Part shown: in pieces, positions 17,808 to 26,799 of the stretch
Layout of the letters: the number at the start of each line of letters is the position of its first letter
Position numbering within the stretch: position 1 is the first letter of the stretch
DNA from: Gammaproteobacteria bacterium HGW-Gammaproteobacteria-1
Lineage (GTDB): Bacteria; Pseudomonadota; Gammaproteobacteria; Thiohalomonadales; Thiohalomonadaceae
Length of the DNA: 64,000 nt
Assembly: GCA_002840095.1 (NCBI GenBank)
Contig: PGZL01000006.1
Span: forward strand, 139,241 to 203,240
Direction: 5' to 3'
Notes under the pieces: model-generated
The model's input: the letters and a program-made list of their open reading frames with translations, nothing else
The model's database searches: none
What the model was told of the DNA's origin: nothing
Position numbers and translations under genes: made by a program

Positions 17808-18556
17808 CACCGGCGCTCGCGGTGGAACATCTGCAGTGCCGTTACCCAAACGGTACGCTTGCGCTGCGCGATCTTTCTCTCGACATCGGCGTTGGGGAAG
17901 TGTTCGGGCTGCTCGGCGTCAACGGCGCCGGGAAGACCACCATGATCAAGGTACTGGGCACACTGTTGCGTCCCAGCGCCGGCAGGGTCAGGGTGCTGGG
18001 ACTGGATGTGGGCAGGGATAGGGTCGAAATCAAGCGCCGTATCGGCGTCATGCCGCAGGACATCAATTTGGACACCTATCTGGACGTGCGCCAGAATCTG
18101 ATTTTTCACTGTCGCTTTCACGGGGTGGCGAAACGGGAGAGTGCGCTACGCGTGGAACGCTGGCTGGAGGTTCTGGGGCTGCGCGACAAGGCGCAGGAGC
18201 CGGTGCTGCGGCTGTCCGGGGGGACGAAGCGGAAGGTGATGCTGGCCAAGGCGTTCCTGACCGAGCCCGAGTTTTTGATCCTCGATGAGCCGACGGCGGG
18301 GCTGGATCCGGAGATGCGCGCCTTTGTGTGGAACAGCGTGCTGGACTTCCGGCGCACGCGGCGTACCGTCTTTCTGTCCACCCACTACATGGAGGAGGCG
18401 GAACGGCTGTGCGATCGCGTCGGCATTCTGCACGGAGGAACCCTGGCGGCGCTGGGGCGGCCTAGCGAGCTGACGCACAAGGTAGGAGAGGATGGCCGGC
18501 CGCTGTATATCGAGATGCATGACGTGTTCAGCAACGTCGTCGGGAGCGCGGCATGA
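17804..18556 (+). CDS. ABC-2 type exporter, ATPase subunit
   Basis: The start is the ATG at 17804, overlapping the stop of maturase 3; an upstream extension of the frame is not coding. The 250-residue protein has Walker A GVNGAGKTT, signature RLSGGTKRKVMLAKA and Walker B FLILDEPTAGLDP, and resembles DrrA/NodI-type ATPases. With the next gene it makes a simple exporter. It has no peptidase domain, so leader removal must be done by another protein or not at all. The stop overlaps the permease start (ATGA). Confidence 0.93.
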   Translation: MTPALAVEHLQCRYPNGTLALRDLSLDIGVGEVFGLLGVNGAGKTTMIKVLGTLLRPSAGRVRVLGLDVGRDRVEIKRRIGVMPQDINLDTYLDVRQNLIFHCRFHGVAKRESALRVERWLEVLGLRDKAQEPVLRLSGGTKRKVMLAKAFLTEPEFLILDEPTAGLDPEMRAFVWNSVLDFRRTRRTVFLSTHYMEEAERLCDRVGILHGGTLAALGRPSELTHKVGEDGRPLYIEMHDVFSNVVGSAA

Positions 18557-19311
18557 AGTTCGTATTCATAATGCTGCTGCGCGACCTGACGGCGGATGCC
18601 AAGGCCATCAATCTCGCGGCCGTCAGGCTCGTGCTGCAACCGGCGGTATACCTTTTCGTGTTCGGCTACGTGGTCGGCGGCATGCTGCCCACGGAGGGCG
18701 GGCGTTACTCCGAGATTATCGCCCCCGGCATCATCGCTATCACGGTGATGACCGGGCCGTTCGTCACTGTCGGCGGCTCCATCCTGTCGGGGTATTACTT
18801 CCGCACCATGGAGGCGTGGCTACTGGCGCCGGTTACGTTGCGCACCCTGATGCTGGCCAAGGTGCTGAGCGGACTGTTCTACGGCCTGGTGAGCGGCACC
18901 ATCGTCGGTCTGCTGATCTGGCTAATCCTTGGCCTGGCGCCGCAATCGCTGCTCATGCCTTATCTTCTCGGCGCATCCGGAGCGCTTTTCTTTTCCTTTC
19001 TGTCAATTGTGATCCTGCTGTTTCCCGAGACACCGGACAAGGGGCAGGAGCTATTTTCCTTCCTGCTCATGCCCATGACCTTTTTCGGCTGCACCTTCTA
19101 CTCGTATTCGATGCTCGCCCCGCCGTTCAGCTACCTCGCCCTCCTGTTGCCGACGACCTATATCAGCGAGGGGTTGCGCGCCGCCTACAATCCGGCGCTT
19201 CCGCACATGGACAGCACCTTCGTCGTTCTGGGCCTGCTGCTGGCGGTGGCTCTGCTGTATCCGCTTGCCGGCTGGGTGTTTCGTCGGAGGTTCAGGGACT
19301 TTACATGGTGA
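18553..19311 (+). CDS. ABC-2 type exporter, permease subunit
   Basis: This 252-residue membrane protein has six hydrophobic segments and the ABC-2 family's pattern, including the PGIIAITVMTGPF stretch and the late FGCTFYSYSMLAPPF motif. It should form the channel with the preceding ATPase and move the finished peptide across the inner membrane. Its final codons overlap the ATG of the next TonB receptor by 7 bp. Confidence 0.91.
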   Translation: MKFVFIMLLRDLTADAKAINLAAVRLVLQPAVYLFVFGYVVGGMLPTEGGRYSEIIAPGIIAITVMTGPFVTVGGSILSGYYFRTMEAWLLAPVTLRTLMLAKVLSGLFYGLVSGTIVGLLIWLILGLAPQSLLMPYLLGASGALFFSFLSIVILLFPETPDKGQELFSFLLMPMTFFGCTFYSYSMLAPPFSYLALLLPTTYISEGLRAAYNPALPHMDSTFVVLGLLLAVALLYPLAGWVFRRRFRDFTW

Positions 19312-21236
19312 GTTGGTTTCGGGGCGTGTTTGGGCATGTTGTCGTGCCGTTATTATCGCTGACCATGTTGTTTTTCGTCGCTCTGACCGCCACGGCGGAG
19401 GAGGCGGAATCCAACCACGTGACGACGCTCACCACCGAGGATATACGTCGGGAACGGCCAACCGATCTGGTTGATTTGCTGCGTTCCCGCGTCGGGCTGG
19501 ATGATCGGAGCGGCACCTTGAGCATGCGCGGCGTACCCGGGGTGGTGGTACAGATCGATGGTTTCGTGTCCAGCATGGAAGCCTTGCGCCTGTTGAAACC
19601 CGAACAGGTCGTAGAGATAAAGATACTGCGGGGCGCGGCCTCTGCGCACTTCGGCGCGGGCGCCATGGGGGGCGCCATTGTTGTGACGACGGAAAGGCCA
19701 TCTCTCGGCCGCCGCTTCGAATGGGTGCTTGGCCTGGACTCTTCGGGCAGCACCTCCACGCGCTTCATTGGCAGTCATCAGGAACGGGGGTGGGGAGGAA
19801 CGCTTGTCGGAGAATTGCAAGACAGGCAGGGGTATCGGGCCACACCGGAGGCACCGTTTCCGGGCCAGATCACGGTGGAGAAGGAGAGCGGCCACCAACA
19901 AACCGTGGATGCGCGGTTTGATTTTCAGCGCGGCGGCAGCCAAACGCAACTTTCCCTCAAACACGCGGACAGCGTGGACCGTTTCGGACGTCCCAACTGG
20001 TGGTGGCAGCGAAGCGTCAACCGTGTTGGCGTGACCTCGGCCGTGGCCGGTGACACGCCCTGGACCTTCCAGGCCTCCGCCGCCTATGAGTCCTCGTCGG
20101 ATGATGCGCTGCGTGATCGGGGCAGCGGGATCGATCCGGATGGCCTGGCGGCGGATCGCTACATCTTTGCCAAGCAGCGGCAGGCGGAGCTGGAAGTCAC
20201 GGCTGAGAGGCGCGGTGAGCGCAATGTGCTGCGTGTCGGCATGTTGGGAAAACAAGTGGATGAGTCGCATGAAATCGTTGCTTTCAGTACACGGGAGCCG
20301 CGTTTCACCCTGGAGTCCGGCATCTTCAACGGTGCCGCCCATTTCCGTTACGAACACGAAGCGGATGATGGCTTGGTGCTGGACCTGGGGGGGCGTTACG
20401 ACCTCTACCGGTATGGCGACACCACGATTCATGATGTGGCCTCCGGCGGCGAGCCGATCGCGGGGGCTACCCTCGACAAGACTGCCTTCAGCCCGCGTCT
20501 TGGTCTGCGTCGGCAGTTCGGCGGCACGCTGCTCAGCCTCAATGTCGGCACGGGATTCGTTCCGCCCACTCCGGGACAACTGTATTACGAAGACATCACC
20601 GATTCGGCCCAGTTTCTCGCCAACCCGGGGTTGAAGCCGCAGCGTTCCGTCACCTGGGACGTGGGCATGCGGCGGACGGTTGGGGGCATGCGCCTCGGCG
20701 CGACCCTGTTCCATTCCCGCTGGGAGGAAAAGCTCGGCGTGATGATCGTCGATTACGGCGACCCTGTGAAACGGCAATGGCGGAACATCGGCGCGGCGGA
20801 GGCCCAGGGCGTCGAACTGGAACTGGAAGGGCGCCTGTGGGAACGCTGGGATCTCACATTCAATTACACCTTTAACCGTACCCGCATCGTTGAAGACGGG
20901 GCAAATCCCGACTTAGTGGGTAACGAACTGCCGGGTATGCCGCGGCACAAGGCCAATCTCGTCCTCACCTACGAATGGACGGATATCACCGGTCGGATGG
21001 CGTTGCGTTATATGGGGGCCGCCTACACCGACGAGCGCAATACCGTTGTGGATACTGCAGGTTATCGCTGGCGCAAGGATGAGTATGCGGTCGTCGACGT
21101 GTCGGCAACGCGGCGATTCGGTGCGGCGCGCCTCACTCTGGCGGCCGACAACCTGTTCGACGAAATCTATATGACCGGCTTCTTTCGCCGGAGCCCGGGG
21201 CGTGTGCTGCGCGCCGAATTTTCCTATCTGTTCTGA
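19305..21236 (+). CDS. TonB-dependent receptor of the peptide locus (no STN domain)
   Basis: This 643-residue outer-membrane receptor starts at the ATG at 19305, inside the end of the permease gene; the reading frame stays open further upstream but that part overlaps the permease gene in another frame. A signal peptide (LLSLTMLFFVALTATAEEAE) is followed by a short plug domain (DLVDLLRSRVGLDD, RGVPGVVVQIDGF, ILRGAASAHFGAGAMGGAI) and a 22-strand-type barrel ending in phenylalanine (RAEFSYLF). It lacks the STN domain of the first receptor, so it is probably a transporter only. Its overlap with the exporter genes ties it to the same peptide. Confidence 0.92.
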   Translation: MVSWFRGVFGHVVVPLLSLTMLFFVALTATAEEAESNHVTTLTTEDIRRERPTDLVDLLRSRVGLDDRSGTLSMRGVPGVVVQIDGFVSSMEALRLLKPEQVVEIKILRGAASAHFGAGAMGGAIVVTTERPSLGRRFEWVLGLDSSGSTSTRFIGSHQERGWGGTLVGELQDRQGYRATPEAPFPGQITVEKESGHQQTVDARFDFQRGGSQTQLSLKHADSVDRFGRPNWWWQRSVNRVGVTSAVAGDTPWTFQASAAYESSSDDALRDRGSGIDPDGLAADRYIFAKQRQAELEVTAERRGERNVLRVGMLGKQVDESHEIVAFSTREPRFTLESGIFNGAAHFRYEHEADDGLVLDLGGRYDLYRYGDTTIHDVASGGEPIAGATLDKTAFSPRLGLRRQFGGTLLSLNVGTGFVPPTPGQLYYEDITDSAQFLANPGLKPQRSVTWDVGMRRTVGGMRLGATLFHSRWEEKLGVMIVDYGDPVKRQWRNIGAAEAQGVELELEGRLWERWDLTFNYTFNRTRIVEDGANPDLVGNELPGMPRHKANLVLTYEWTDITGRMALRYMGAAYTDERNTVVDTAGYRWRKDEYAVVDVSATRRFGAARLTLAADNLFDEIYMTGFFRRSPGRVLRAEFSYLF

Positions 21237-21257
21237 CCCTTACCCTGGAGGCATAGC

Positions 21258-22610
21258 ATGACCATCACGCTGATGAGGCAATACCTGGCCTTGGGACTCA
21301 TGTTCCTGGTTCTGGCGCCGCAGGCGGCCCAGGCCTGCCGTCCTTTCGGTTCGTACCAGTTCGTGGAGGACACGGACGGCGGGATCTGGTTTACCGAAGG
21401 CGACAACAACGCCATCTCCCGCCTTGCGCCGGATGGGACCGTAACCGCGCACTCGTTGCCGACGCCGCATTCCGAGCCGAGCTCGCTCGCCCTGGATGGG
21501 GTCGGCAACGTCTGGTTCGTGGCCATGGATGCGGCGAAGATCGGTCGCTTGGGTCGAGATGGCCGGATTGTCGAATACGCAACTACCGATGGCCATCCCA
21601 GCCTGGTCGCGGTGGACCGCAGGGGCGAAGCCTGGTTCACCCAAATGGCGGGCAACGAGGATGGCGGCAGCCACGCCGGACACGAGAGTCACGGCATCGC
21701 CAAGATAGGGCGCATCGACGGCAAGGGAGAAATGCATTCCTACCCGACGCCGGAAGGTTGGCCGACATCGATTGCCTTCGACGGCCAGGATCGCGCCTGG
21801 GTCACGCTGCTTGTTCCCGGCGTCGGGGACGCACCACCCAAGGGCCGGCTGGCCCGCCTGGGACCGGATGGAAATTGGGAGATCGCGGCCGGCTGGACCG
21901 GGAGCTGCCCGAGCAACATGACTCGGGCGCCGGATGGCGGCTTGGCCTATTCCGATCACTGCCGCGGCGTCCTCGGCCGGGTTTCCGCCAAGGGCGTGAT
22001 CAGCGCAGAAAAACTGCTTGAGGGCACCTATATCCAGCAAATGTCGGCGGCTGCGGATGGTACGCTGTGGTTTACCGGTGACAGCAAGAGTCGCCTGGGG
22101 CGGATAGACCGCTCCGGCAGGGTCAGCTACCTGGAGCGCCCGGAGAACGGCGATCAGACCATGGCAGTACTTGCTACACGCAACGGCGACGTGGTGTTCT
22201 CCGAATTCTACAACTACAACATCAACCGCCTGACCCGAGACGGCACTTACATCGAACACCTGATCAATGTCGACGAGCGGCAGGGGACGCGGGAGGTGAA
22301 AAAGGGCGAGGTCTGTTACATCCAGTTCGCGGCCCGCATAGTTTCCAAGAAAGAGATGGACGCGAAGCGCGCCGAGGAGGTGCGCAGCGGCCGCTTCAAG
22401 CCCGACGGCAAAGGCACCGAGAAACTGGTCGAGGAGAAATGCCTGGTCTGCCACGATGCCCGCCGCCTGCTGCTGTCGCGGCGCAGCGACTGGACCCCAA
22501 GTATTACCCGCATGCATGCGTACAGGGATGTGCGCAACGTGGAGGCGCTGACCGCGGACGAGTCGACACGACTGGTGCAATATTTCAACGAATATTACGG
22601 GCTGCGGTAA
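21258..22610 (+). CDS. Secreted Vgb-like beta-propeller fused to a c-type heme domain
   Basis: This 450-residue protein starts with a signal peptide (MRQYLALGLMFLVLAPQAAQA) and has repeated propeller blades of the virginiamycin B lyase/SMP-30 kind (GGIWFTEGDNNAISRLAPDG, GNVWFVAMDAAKIGRLGRDG, GTLWFTGDSKSRLGRIDRSG). The last 70 or so residues hold one heme-attachment site, CLVCH, followed by W, TRM, LTADE and a final LVQYFNEYYGL. That tail resembles the heme domain of the quinohemoprotein amine dehydrogenase alpha subunit. It follows the receptor by 21 bp with a GGAGG site, so it is part of the operon. A redox role or cleavage of a cyclic peptide are both possible. Confidence 0.85.
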   Translation: MTITLMRQYLALGLMFLVLAPQAAQACRPFGSYQFVEDTDGGIWFTEGDNNAISRLAPDGTVTAHSLPTPHSEPSSLALDGVGNVWFVAMDAAKIGRLGRDGRIVEYATTDGHPSLVAVDRRGEAWFTQMAGNEDGGSHAGHESHGIAKIGRIDGKGEMHSYPTPEGWPTSIAFDGQDRAWVTLLVPGVGDAPPKGRLARLGPDGNWEIAAGWTGSCPSNMTRAPDGGLAYSDHCRGVLGRVSAKGVISAEKLLEGTYIQQMSAAADGTLWFTGDSKSRLGRIDRSGRVSYLERPENGDQTMAVLATRNGDVVFSEFYNYNINRLTRDGTYIEHLINVDERQGTREVKKGEVCYIQFAARIVSKKEMDAKRAEEVRSGRFKPDGKGTEKLVEEKCLVCHDARRLLLSRRSDWTPSITRMHAYRDVRNVEALTADESTRLVQYFNEYYGLR

Positions 22611-22741
22611 TAAGGCTGTTGCAAAACATTACGGCGGCGCACTGGGATATACCCCGTTCCGCGCTTAATCAGGTATGCGGCCCCACCTCTCGTCCAACAG
22701 CAAGGCGCTCACCTGCCGTATTAACGCGGCCGCCCGGCCGG

Positions 22742-23887
22742 TTACCAGCGCAGTCCGCCTCCCGTCTGGTACTCGGTGACCCGGGTTTCGAAGAAGTTCT
22801 TCTCCTTGCGCAGGTTGGCCTGCTCGTCCAGCCATGGCAACACGTTCTCCGCGCTGGGGAAGGGTTCGGTCACACCGAGCTGGCGGGCGCGGCGGTTGGC
22901 GACGTGGCGGAACTGCTCGATGTGCTCCTCCGCCGAGTAGCCGAGGATCGGCCGGGGCAGCAGGAAACGGGCGTAGGCGTTCTCGGCCTCCAGTGCCTCC
23001 TGCCACATCTGCGCCAGCGTGTCGGCATCGGGCTGGATGTTTTCTTCGCGCATGATCTGCTTGACTACGCGGATGCCGAAGCCGCAGTGCAGCACCTCGT
23101 CGCGCATGATGTACTGCAACTGCTCGGCGGTACCCTTCATCAGGCCGCGCCGTTGCAGGGCGAAGATGGGCGAAAAGCCGTTGTAGAACCAGCAGCCCTC
23201 GAATACCGCGGCGAAGAAGATGTAGGCCATCAGAAACTCCTGCAACGCCGCCGGGAAGGTGAGATCAAGGTCGCTGCGCAGGATCGAATGGAGGCGGCGG
23301 TTGGCGATCTGGATCTTGCCGTTGATGGCCGGGACCACGCGGTAGCGGTTGTAGATTTCCCCCTGTTCGAGGCCGAGGGTCTCGATGCAGTGCTGGTAGG
23401 TCCAGGTGTGCAGCGCCTCCTCGTAGACCTGGCGCGCCTGGTAGATCTGCAGTTCGGGTGCACTCATCTTCTCCATCACCGCCAGGCCGATGTTGCGCAT
23501 GGCGAGGATATCCGAGGTGGTGAGGTAGGCGAGCACGTTCTCGTAGACGTGGCGTTCCTCTGGAGTCAGCTTGTGGTGATAGTCGTGGACGTCCTGGGCC
23601 ATGTTGATGTCCAACGGCGTCCAGTGGTTCCTGTTGGCGTTGAGGAAATACTCCCAGGCCCAGGGGTATTTGAACGGCGCCAGCTGGTTGATGTCGGTGT
23701 GGCCGTTGATGACGCGCTTGTCGTCCGGATTGATCGGCGCCATGGTCGCCGCCGCCGCGACGGGCGGCGTGTGCCGCGGCTCTGCCGCTATCGCGGTGAT
23801 CGGCGCAGCGGCCGGTTCGACATGCTCTGCCGTCGGCCGGGCCGGCGCCCGCACTGCGGCGATCGGATCGTCCCAATTCAGAAACAT
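22742..23887 (-). CDS. nrdB: NrdB, class I ribonucleotide reductase radical subunit
   Basis: NrdB houses the metal-radical cofactor that activates NrdA for making deoxynucleotides in air. I start it at 23887 (MFLNWDDPIA), with an AAGGAG site; the open frame continues upstream without coding features. The 381-residue protein has a Pro/Ala-rich N-terminal stretch (residues 13-50), the ligand set EEALHTWTY with E157, H160 and the candidate radical tyrosine Y164, and the later RDEVLHCGF motif. The C-terminal YQTGGGLRW probably docks to NrdA. It is the last gene of the nrd operon, 101 bp after nrdA. Confidence 0.94.
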   Translation of the reverse strand: MFLNWDDPIAAVRAPARPTAEHVEPAAAPITAIAAEPRHTPPVAAAATMAPINPDDKRVINGHTDINQLAPFKYPWAWEYFLNANRNHWTPLDINMAQDVHDYHHKLTPEERHVYENVLAYLTTSDILAMRNIGLAVMEKMSAPELQIYQARQVYEEALHTWTYQHCIETLGLEQGEIYNRYRVVPAINGKIQIANRRLHSILRSDLDLTFPAALQEFLMAYIFFAAVFEGCWFYNGFSPIFALQRRGLMKGTAEQLQYIMRDEVLHCGFGIRVVKQIMREENIQPDADTLAQMWQEALEAENAYARFLLPRPILGYSAEEHIEQFRHVANRRARQLGVTEPFPSAENVLPWLDEQANLRKEKNFFETRVTEYQTGGGLRW

Positions 23888-23988
23888 TTTGGTATCTCCT
23901 TGTAATGGAGGTTGTTGGGTTACACGGCCCATCGGGTCTTGTGCCGTCGTCGGGGCCGGTGCTTGGGCCGCTAACCTAATACATTTGT

Positions 23989-26778
23989 TTATTGGCATGC
24001 CTCGCAATCGGGGTTGTCGATGGCGCACAGCTTCGGCGCTTCTTCCACTGCCACCGACTTTTCCACGTGGGTGGCGCCCAGGGTGCGCAGGTAGTAGGTG
24101 GTCTTGAGGCCGCGCAGCCAGGCCAGCTTGTAGAGGCTGTCGAGCTTGGGGCCGGAGGGTTCGGCCAGATAGAGGTTGAGGCTCTGTGCCTGGTCCAGCC
24201 ACTTCTGCCTTCTTGATGCGGCCTCCACCAGCCAGCGCGGGTCGATCTCGAAGGCGGTGGCGTAGAGAGCCTTGAGTTCGCCCGGGATGCGGTCGATGGC
24301 GACGAGGCTGCCGTCGTAGTACTTGAGATCGTTGATCATCACCTCGTCCCACAGCCCCAAGGCCTTGAGATCGGCCACCAGGTGCGGGTTGACCACGGTG
24401 AACTCGCCCGACAGGTTCGATTTGACGAACAGGTTCTGGTAGGTGGGCTCGATGGACTGGCTCACGCCGCAGATGTTGGAGATGGTGGCGGTGGGGGCGA
24501 TGGCCATGGTATTGGAGTTGCGCATGCCCTGCTTCAGCACCTTGTGGCGCAGCACCTCCCAGTCCAGCGTGCTTGACGTGTCTATTTGCAGGTAGTCGCC
24601 GCGGACCGCTTTCAGCCGGGCGATGGAGTCGATGGGCAGCACGCCCTCGCTCCACAGCGAGCCGTCGTAGCTCGGATAGCGGCCGCGCTCGGCAGCGAGA
24701 TCGCTGGAGGCCTGGATGGCGAACCAGCTCACCGCCTCCATGGAGCTGTCGGCGAACTGCACCGCCTCCGGCGAGGCGTAGGGCTGGCGCAGTTTGTAGA
24801 GCGCATCCTGGAAACCCATGATGCCCAGCCCCACCGGGCGGTGGCGCAGGTTGGAGTTCCGCGCCTGCGGCACGCTGTAATAGTTGATGTCGATGACGTT
24901 GTCGAGCATGCGCATGGCGGTGGTCACCGTGCGCTCCAGCTTGGCCAGATCGAGGCCGTTTTCAGTCACGTGCGCGGCGAGGTTGATCGAGCCCAGGTTG
25001 CACACGGCGATCTCGCGGTCGTTGGTGTGCAGGGTGATTTCGGTGCATAGGTTGGAGCTGTGCACCGTGCCCATGTGGTGGTTGGTGTAGCGCAAGTTGC
25101 ACGGGTCCTTGAAGGCGATCCAGGGGTGGCCGGTCTCGAACAGCATGGAGAGCATCTTGCGCCACAGGGTGAGCGCCGGCAGCCGCTTGTGCACACGCAG
25201 CTCGCCGCGTGCGGCCTTCTCCTCATAGCGCAGGTAGGCCGCTTCGAACGCTTTGCCGGTCAAGTCGTGCAGCTCCGGCACCTCGTCGGGGGAGAACAGC
25301 GTCCATTCGCCCTCCTCGGCCACGCGCTGCATGAACAGGTCGGGCACCCAGTTGGCGGTGTTCATGTCGTGGGTGCGGCGGCGTTCGTCGCCGGTGTTCT
25401 TGCGCAGTTCGAGGAAATCCTCGATGTCGATGTGCCAGGTCTCCAGATAGGCGCACACCGCGCCCTTGCGCTTGCCGCCCTGATTCACAGCCACCGCCGT
25501 GTCGTTGGCCACCTTGAGGAAGGGCACCACGCCCTGTGAGCTGCCATTGGTGCCCTTGATGTGCGCGCCGAGGCCGCGCACCCGGCTCCAGTCGTTACCC
25601 AAACCGCCGGCGAATTTGGATAGCAGGGCGTTGTCCTTGATCGCGCCGAAGATGCCGTCCAGGTCGTCGGGCACGGTGGTCAGGTAGCAGGAGGAGAGCT
25701 GCGGGCGCAGCGTGCCCGAGTTGAACAGGGTCGGCGTGGAACTCATGAAATCGAAGGACGAGAGCAGCTCGTAGAACTCGATGGCGCGCGCCTCCCGCTC
25801 CAGCTCGTTGAGGGCGAGTCCCATGGCGACACGCATGAAGAAGGCCTGCGGCAGCTCGAAGCGGACGTCGCCCTCGTGCAGGAAGTAGCGGTCGTAGAGG
25901 GTTTGCAGGCCCAGGTAGGTGAAGTCGAGATCGCGCTCGTGCCTGAGCGCGGCGCCGATCCGCTCCAGGTCGAACAGCAGCAGGCGCGGATCGGCCAGCC
26001 CCGAGTCGGCAGCTTTTTGCAGGTAGGCGGTGAAGTACTCGCCGTAGTGCTCGCCCATCTGTGCCTGGCCGTCGACCGCAGCTAGGTCGAGGAAGCCCAG
26101 CGCCTCACGGCGCAGACGATCCAGCAGCAGGCGTGCCGCGGCGCGGCCGTAGTCGGGGTCGCGCTCGATGAGGCCGCGTGCGGCGAGCACCAGCGCCTCG
26201 GTCACAGCGCCCTCGGGCATGCCGTCGAACAGGTTGCGTTGCAGATTGTCGCGGATCAGCGCCGCATCAACCCCGGAAAGCCCCATGCAGGCCTCATCCA
26301 CCAGCCGCGTGAGGCGCTCAAGGTCGAGCGGGGCGCGGCTGCCGTCGGCGCGCACCATGTGCAGAACCGGCGCTGCGGGCGCGGCGGCTGGCGCCTCCTG
26401 GGCGCGCAGGCGGGCGTGCTCCTCGCGGTAGAGCACGTAGGCGCGCGCCACCTTGTGGTGGCCGGAACGCATTAGCGCCAGCTCCACCTGGTCCTGGATG
26501 TCCTCGATGTGCAGGGTGCCGCCGCTAGGCAGGCGGCGGGAGAGAGCACTCACCACCTGATTGGTCAGTTCGGCCACCGCCTCGTGGATGCGGCGCGAGC
26601 CGGCGGCACCGGTGCCTTCCACGGCGAGGAAGGCTTTGGTCACCGCGGCGGCGATCTTGGCCGGCATGAAGGCGGTTACCGAACCGTTGCGGCGCACCAC
26701 CTGAAGCTGAACGGTGAAAATTTCAGCTTCGGTCGCTGCCGGATGCGTGGTGTGGGGCAAGACTGTTTTCATATCCAT
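23989..26778 (-). CDS. nrdA: NrdA, class I ribonucleotide reductase catalytic subunit
   Basis: NrdA reduces ribonucleoside diphosphates using a thiyl radical supplied by NrdB. The 929-residue protein is long because it has two N-terminal ATP-cone domains in tandem (about residues 25-125 and 138-230), which set overall activity by ATP/dATP. The catalytic barrel includes SSCYLTTVPDDLDG and, later, NLCTEITLHT and TPTATISNICGVSQSIEPTYQNLF. The C-terminus CAIDNPDCEACQ holds the redox cysteines. The start codon is followed by a second ATG two codons later. It lies 21 bp after nrdG, so both reductase classes appear to share one transcript. Confidence 0.95.
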   Translation of the reverse strand: MDMKTVLPHTTHPAATEAEIFTVQLQVVRRNGSVTAFMPAKIAAAVTKAFLAVEGTGAAGSRRIHEAVAELTNQVVSALSRRLPSGGTLHIEDIQDQVELALMRSGHHKVARAYVLYREEHARLRAQEAPAAAPAAPVLHMVRADGSRAPLDLERLTRLVDEACMGLSGVDAALIRDNLQRNLFDGMPEGAVTEALVLAARGLIERDPDYGRAAARLLLDRLRREALGFLDLAAVDGQAQMGEHYGEYFTAYLQKAADSGLADPRLLLFDLERIGAALRHERDLDFTYLGLQTLYDRYFLHEGDVRFELPQAFFMRVAMGLALNELEREARAIEFYELLSSFDFMSSTPTLFNSGTLRPQLSSCYLTTVPDDLDGIFGAIKDNALLSKFAGGLGNDWSRVRGLGAHIKGTNGSSQGVVPFLKVANDTAVAVNQGGKRKGAVCAYLETWHIDIEDFLELRKNTGDERRRTHDMNTANWVPDLFMQRVAEEGEWTLFSPDEVPELHDLTGKAFEAAYLRYEEKAARGELRVHKRLPALTLWRKMLSMLFETGHPWIAFKDPCNLRYTNHHMGTVHSSNLCTEITLHTNDREIAVCNLGSINLAAHVTENGLDLAKLERTVTTAMRMLDNVIDINYYSVPQARNSNLRHRPVGLGIMGFQDALYKLRQPYASPEAVQFADSSMEAVSWFAIQASSDLAAERGRYPSYDGSLWSEGVLPIDSIARLKAVRGDYLQIDTSSTLDWEVLRHKVLKQGMRNSNTMAIAPTATISNICGVSQSIEPTYQNLFVKSNLSGEFTVVNPHLVADLKALGLWDEVMINDLKYYDGSLVAIDRIPGELKALYATAFEIDPRWLVEAASRRQKWLDQAQSLNLYLAEPSGPKLDSLYKLAWLRGLKTTYYLRTLGATHVEKSVAVEEAPKLCAIDNPDCEACQ

Positions 26779-26799
26779 TGGGGGTCTCTCTCGTAGCGA

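Noticed and set aside
18492-19304. N-terminal extension of the second TonB receptor frame
   Set aside because: It overlaps the ABC permease in another frame; the signal peptide starts at 19305, so the upstream part is not coding in this frame.
22611-22640. GGCTGTTGCAAAA after the propeller gene, like an insertion-sequence end
   Set aside because: No transposase, no second end and no target duplication are visible nearby.
23888-24655. Upstream extension of the nrdB frame
   Set aside because: It overlaps nrdA in another frame; the ribosome binding site and the NrdB N-terminus support 23887 as start.
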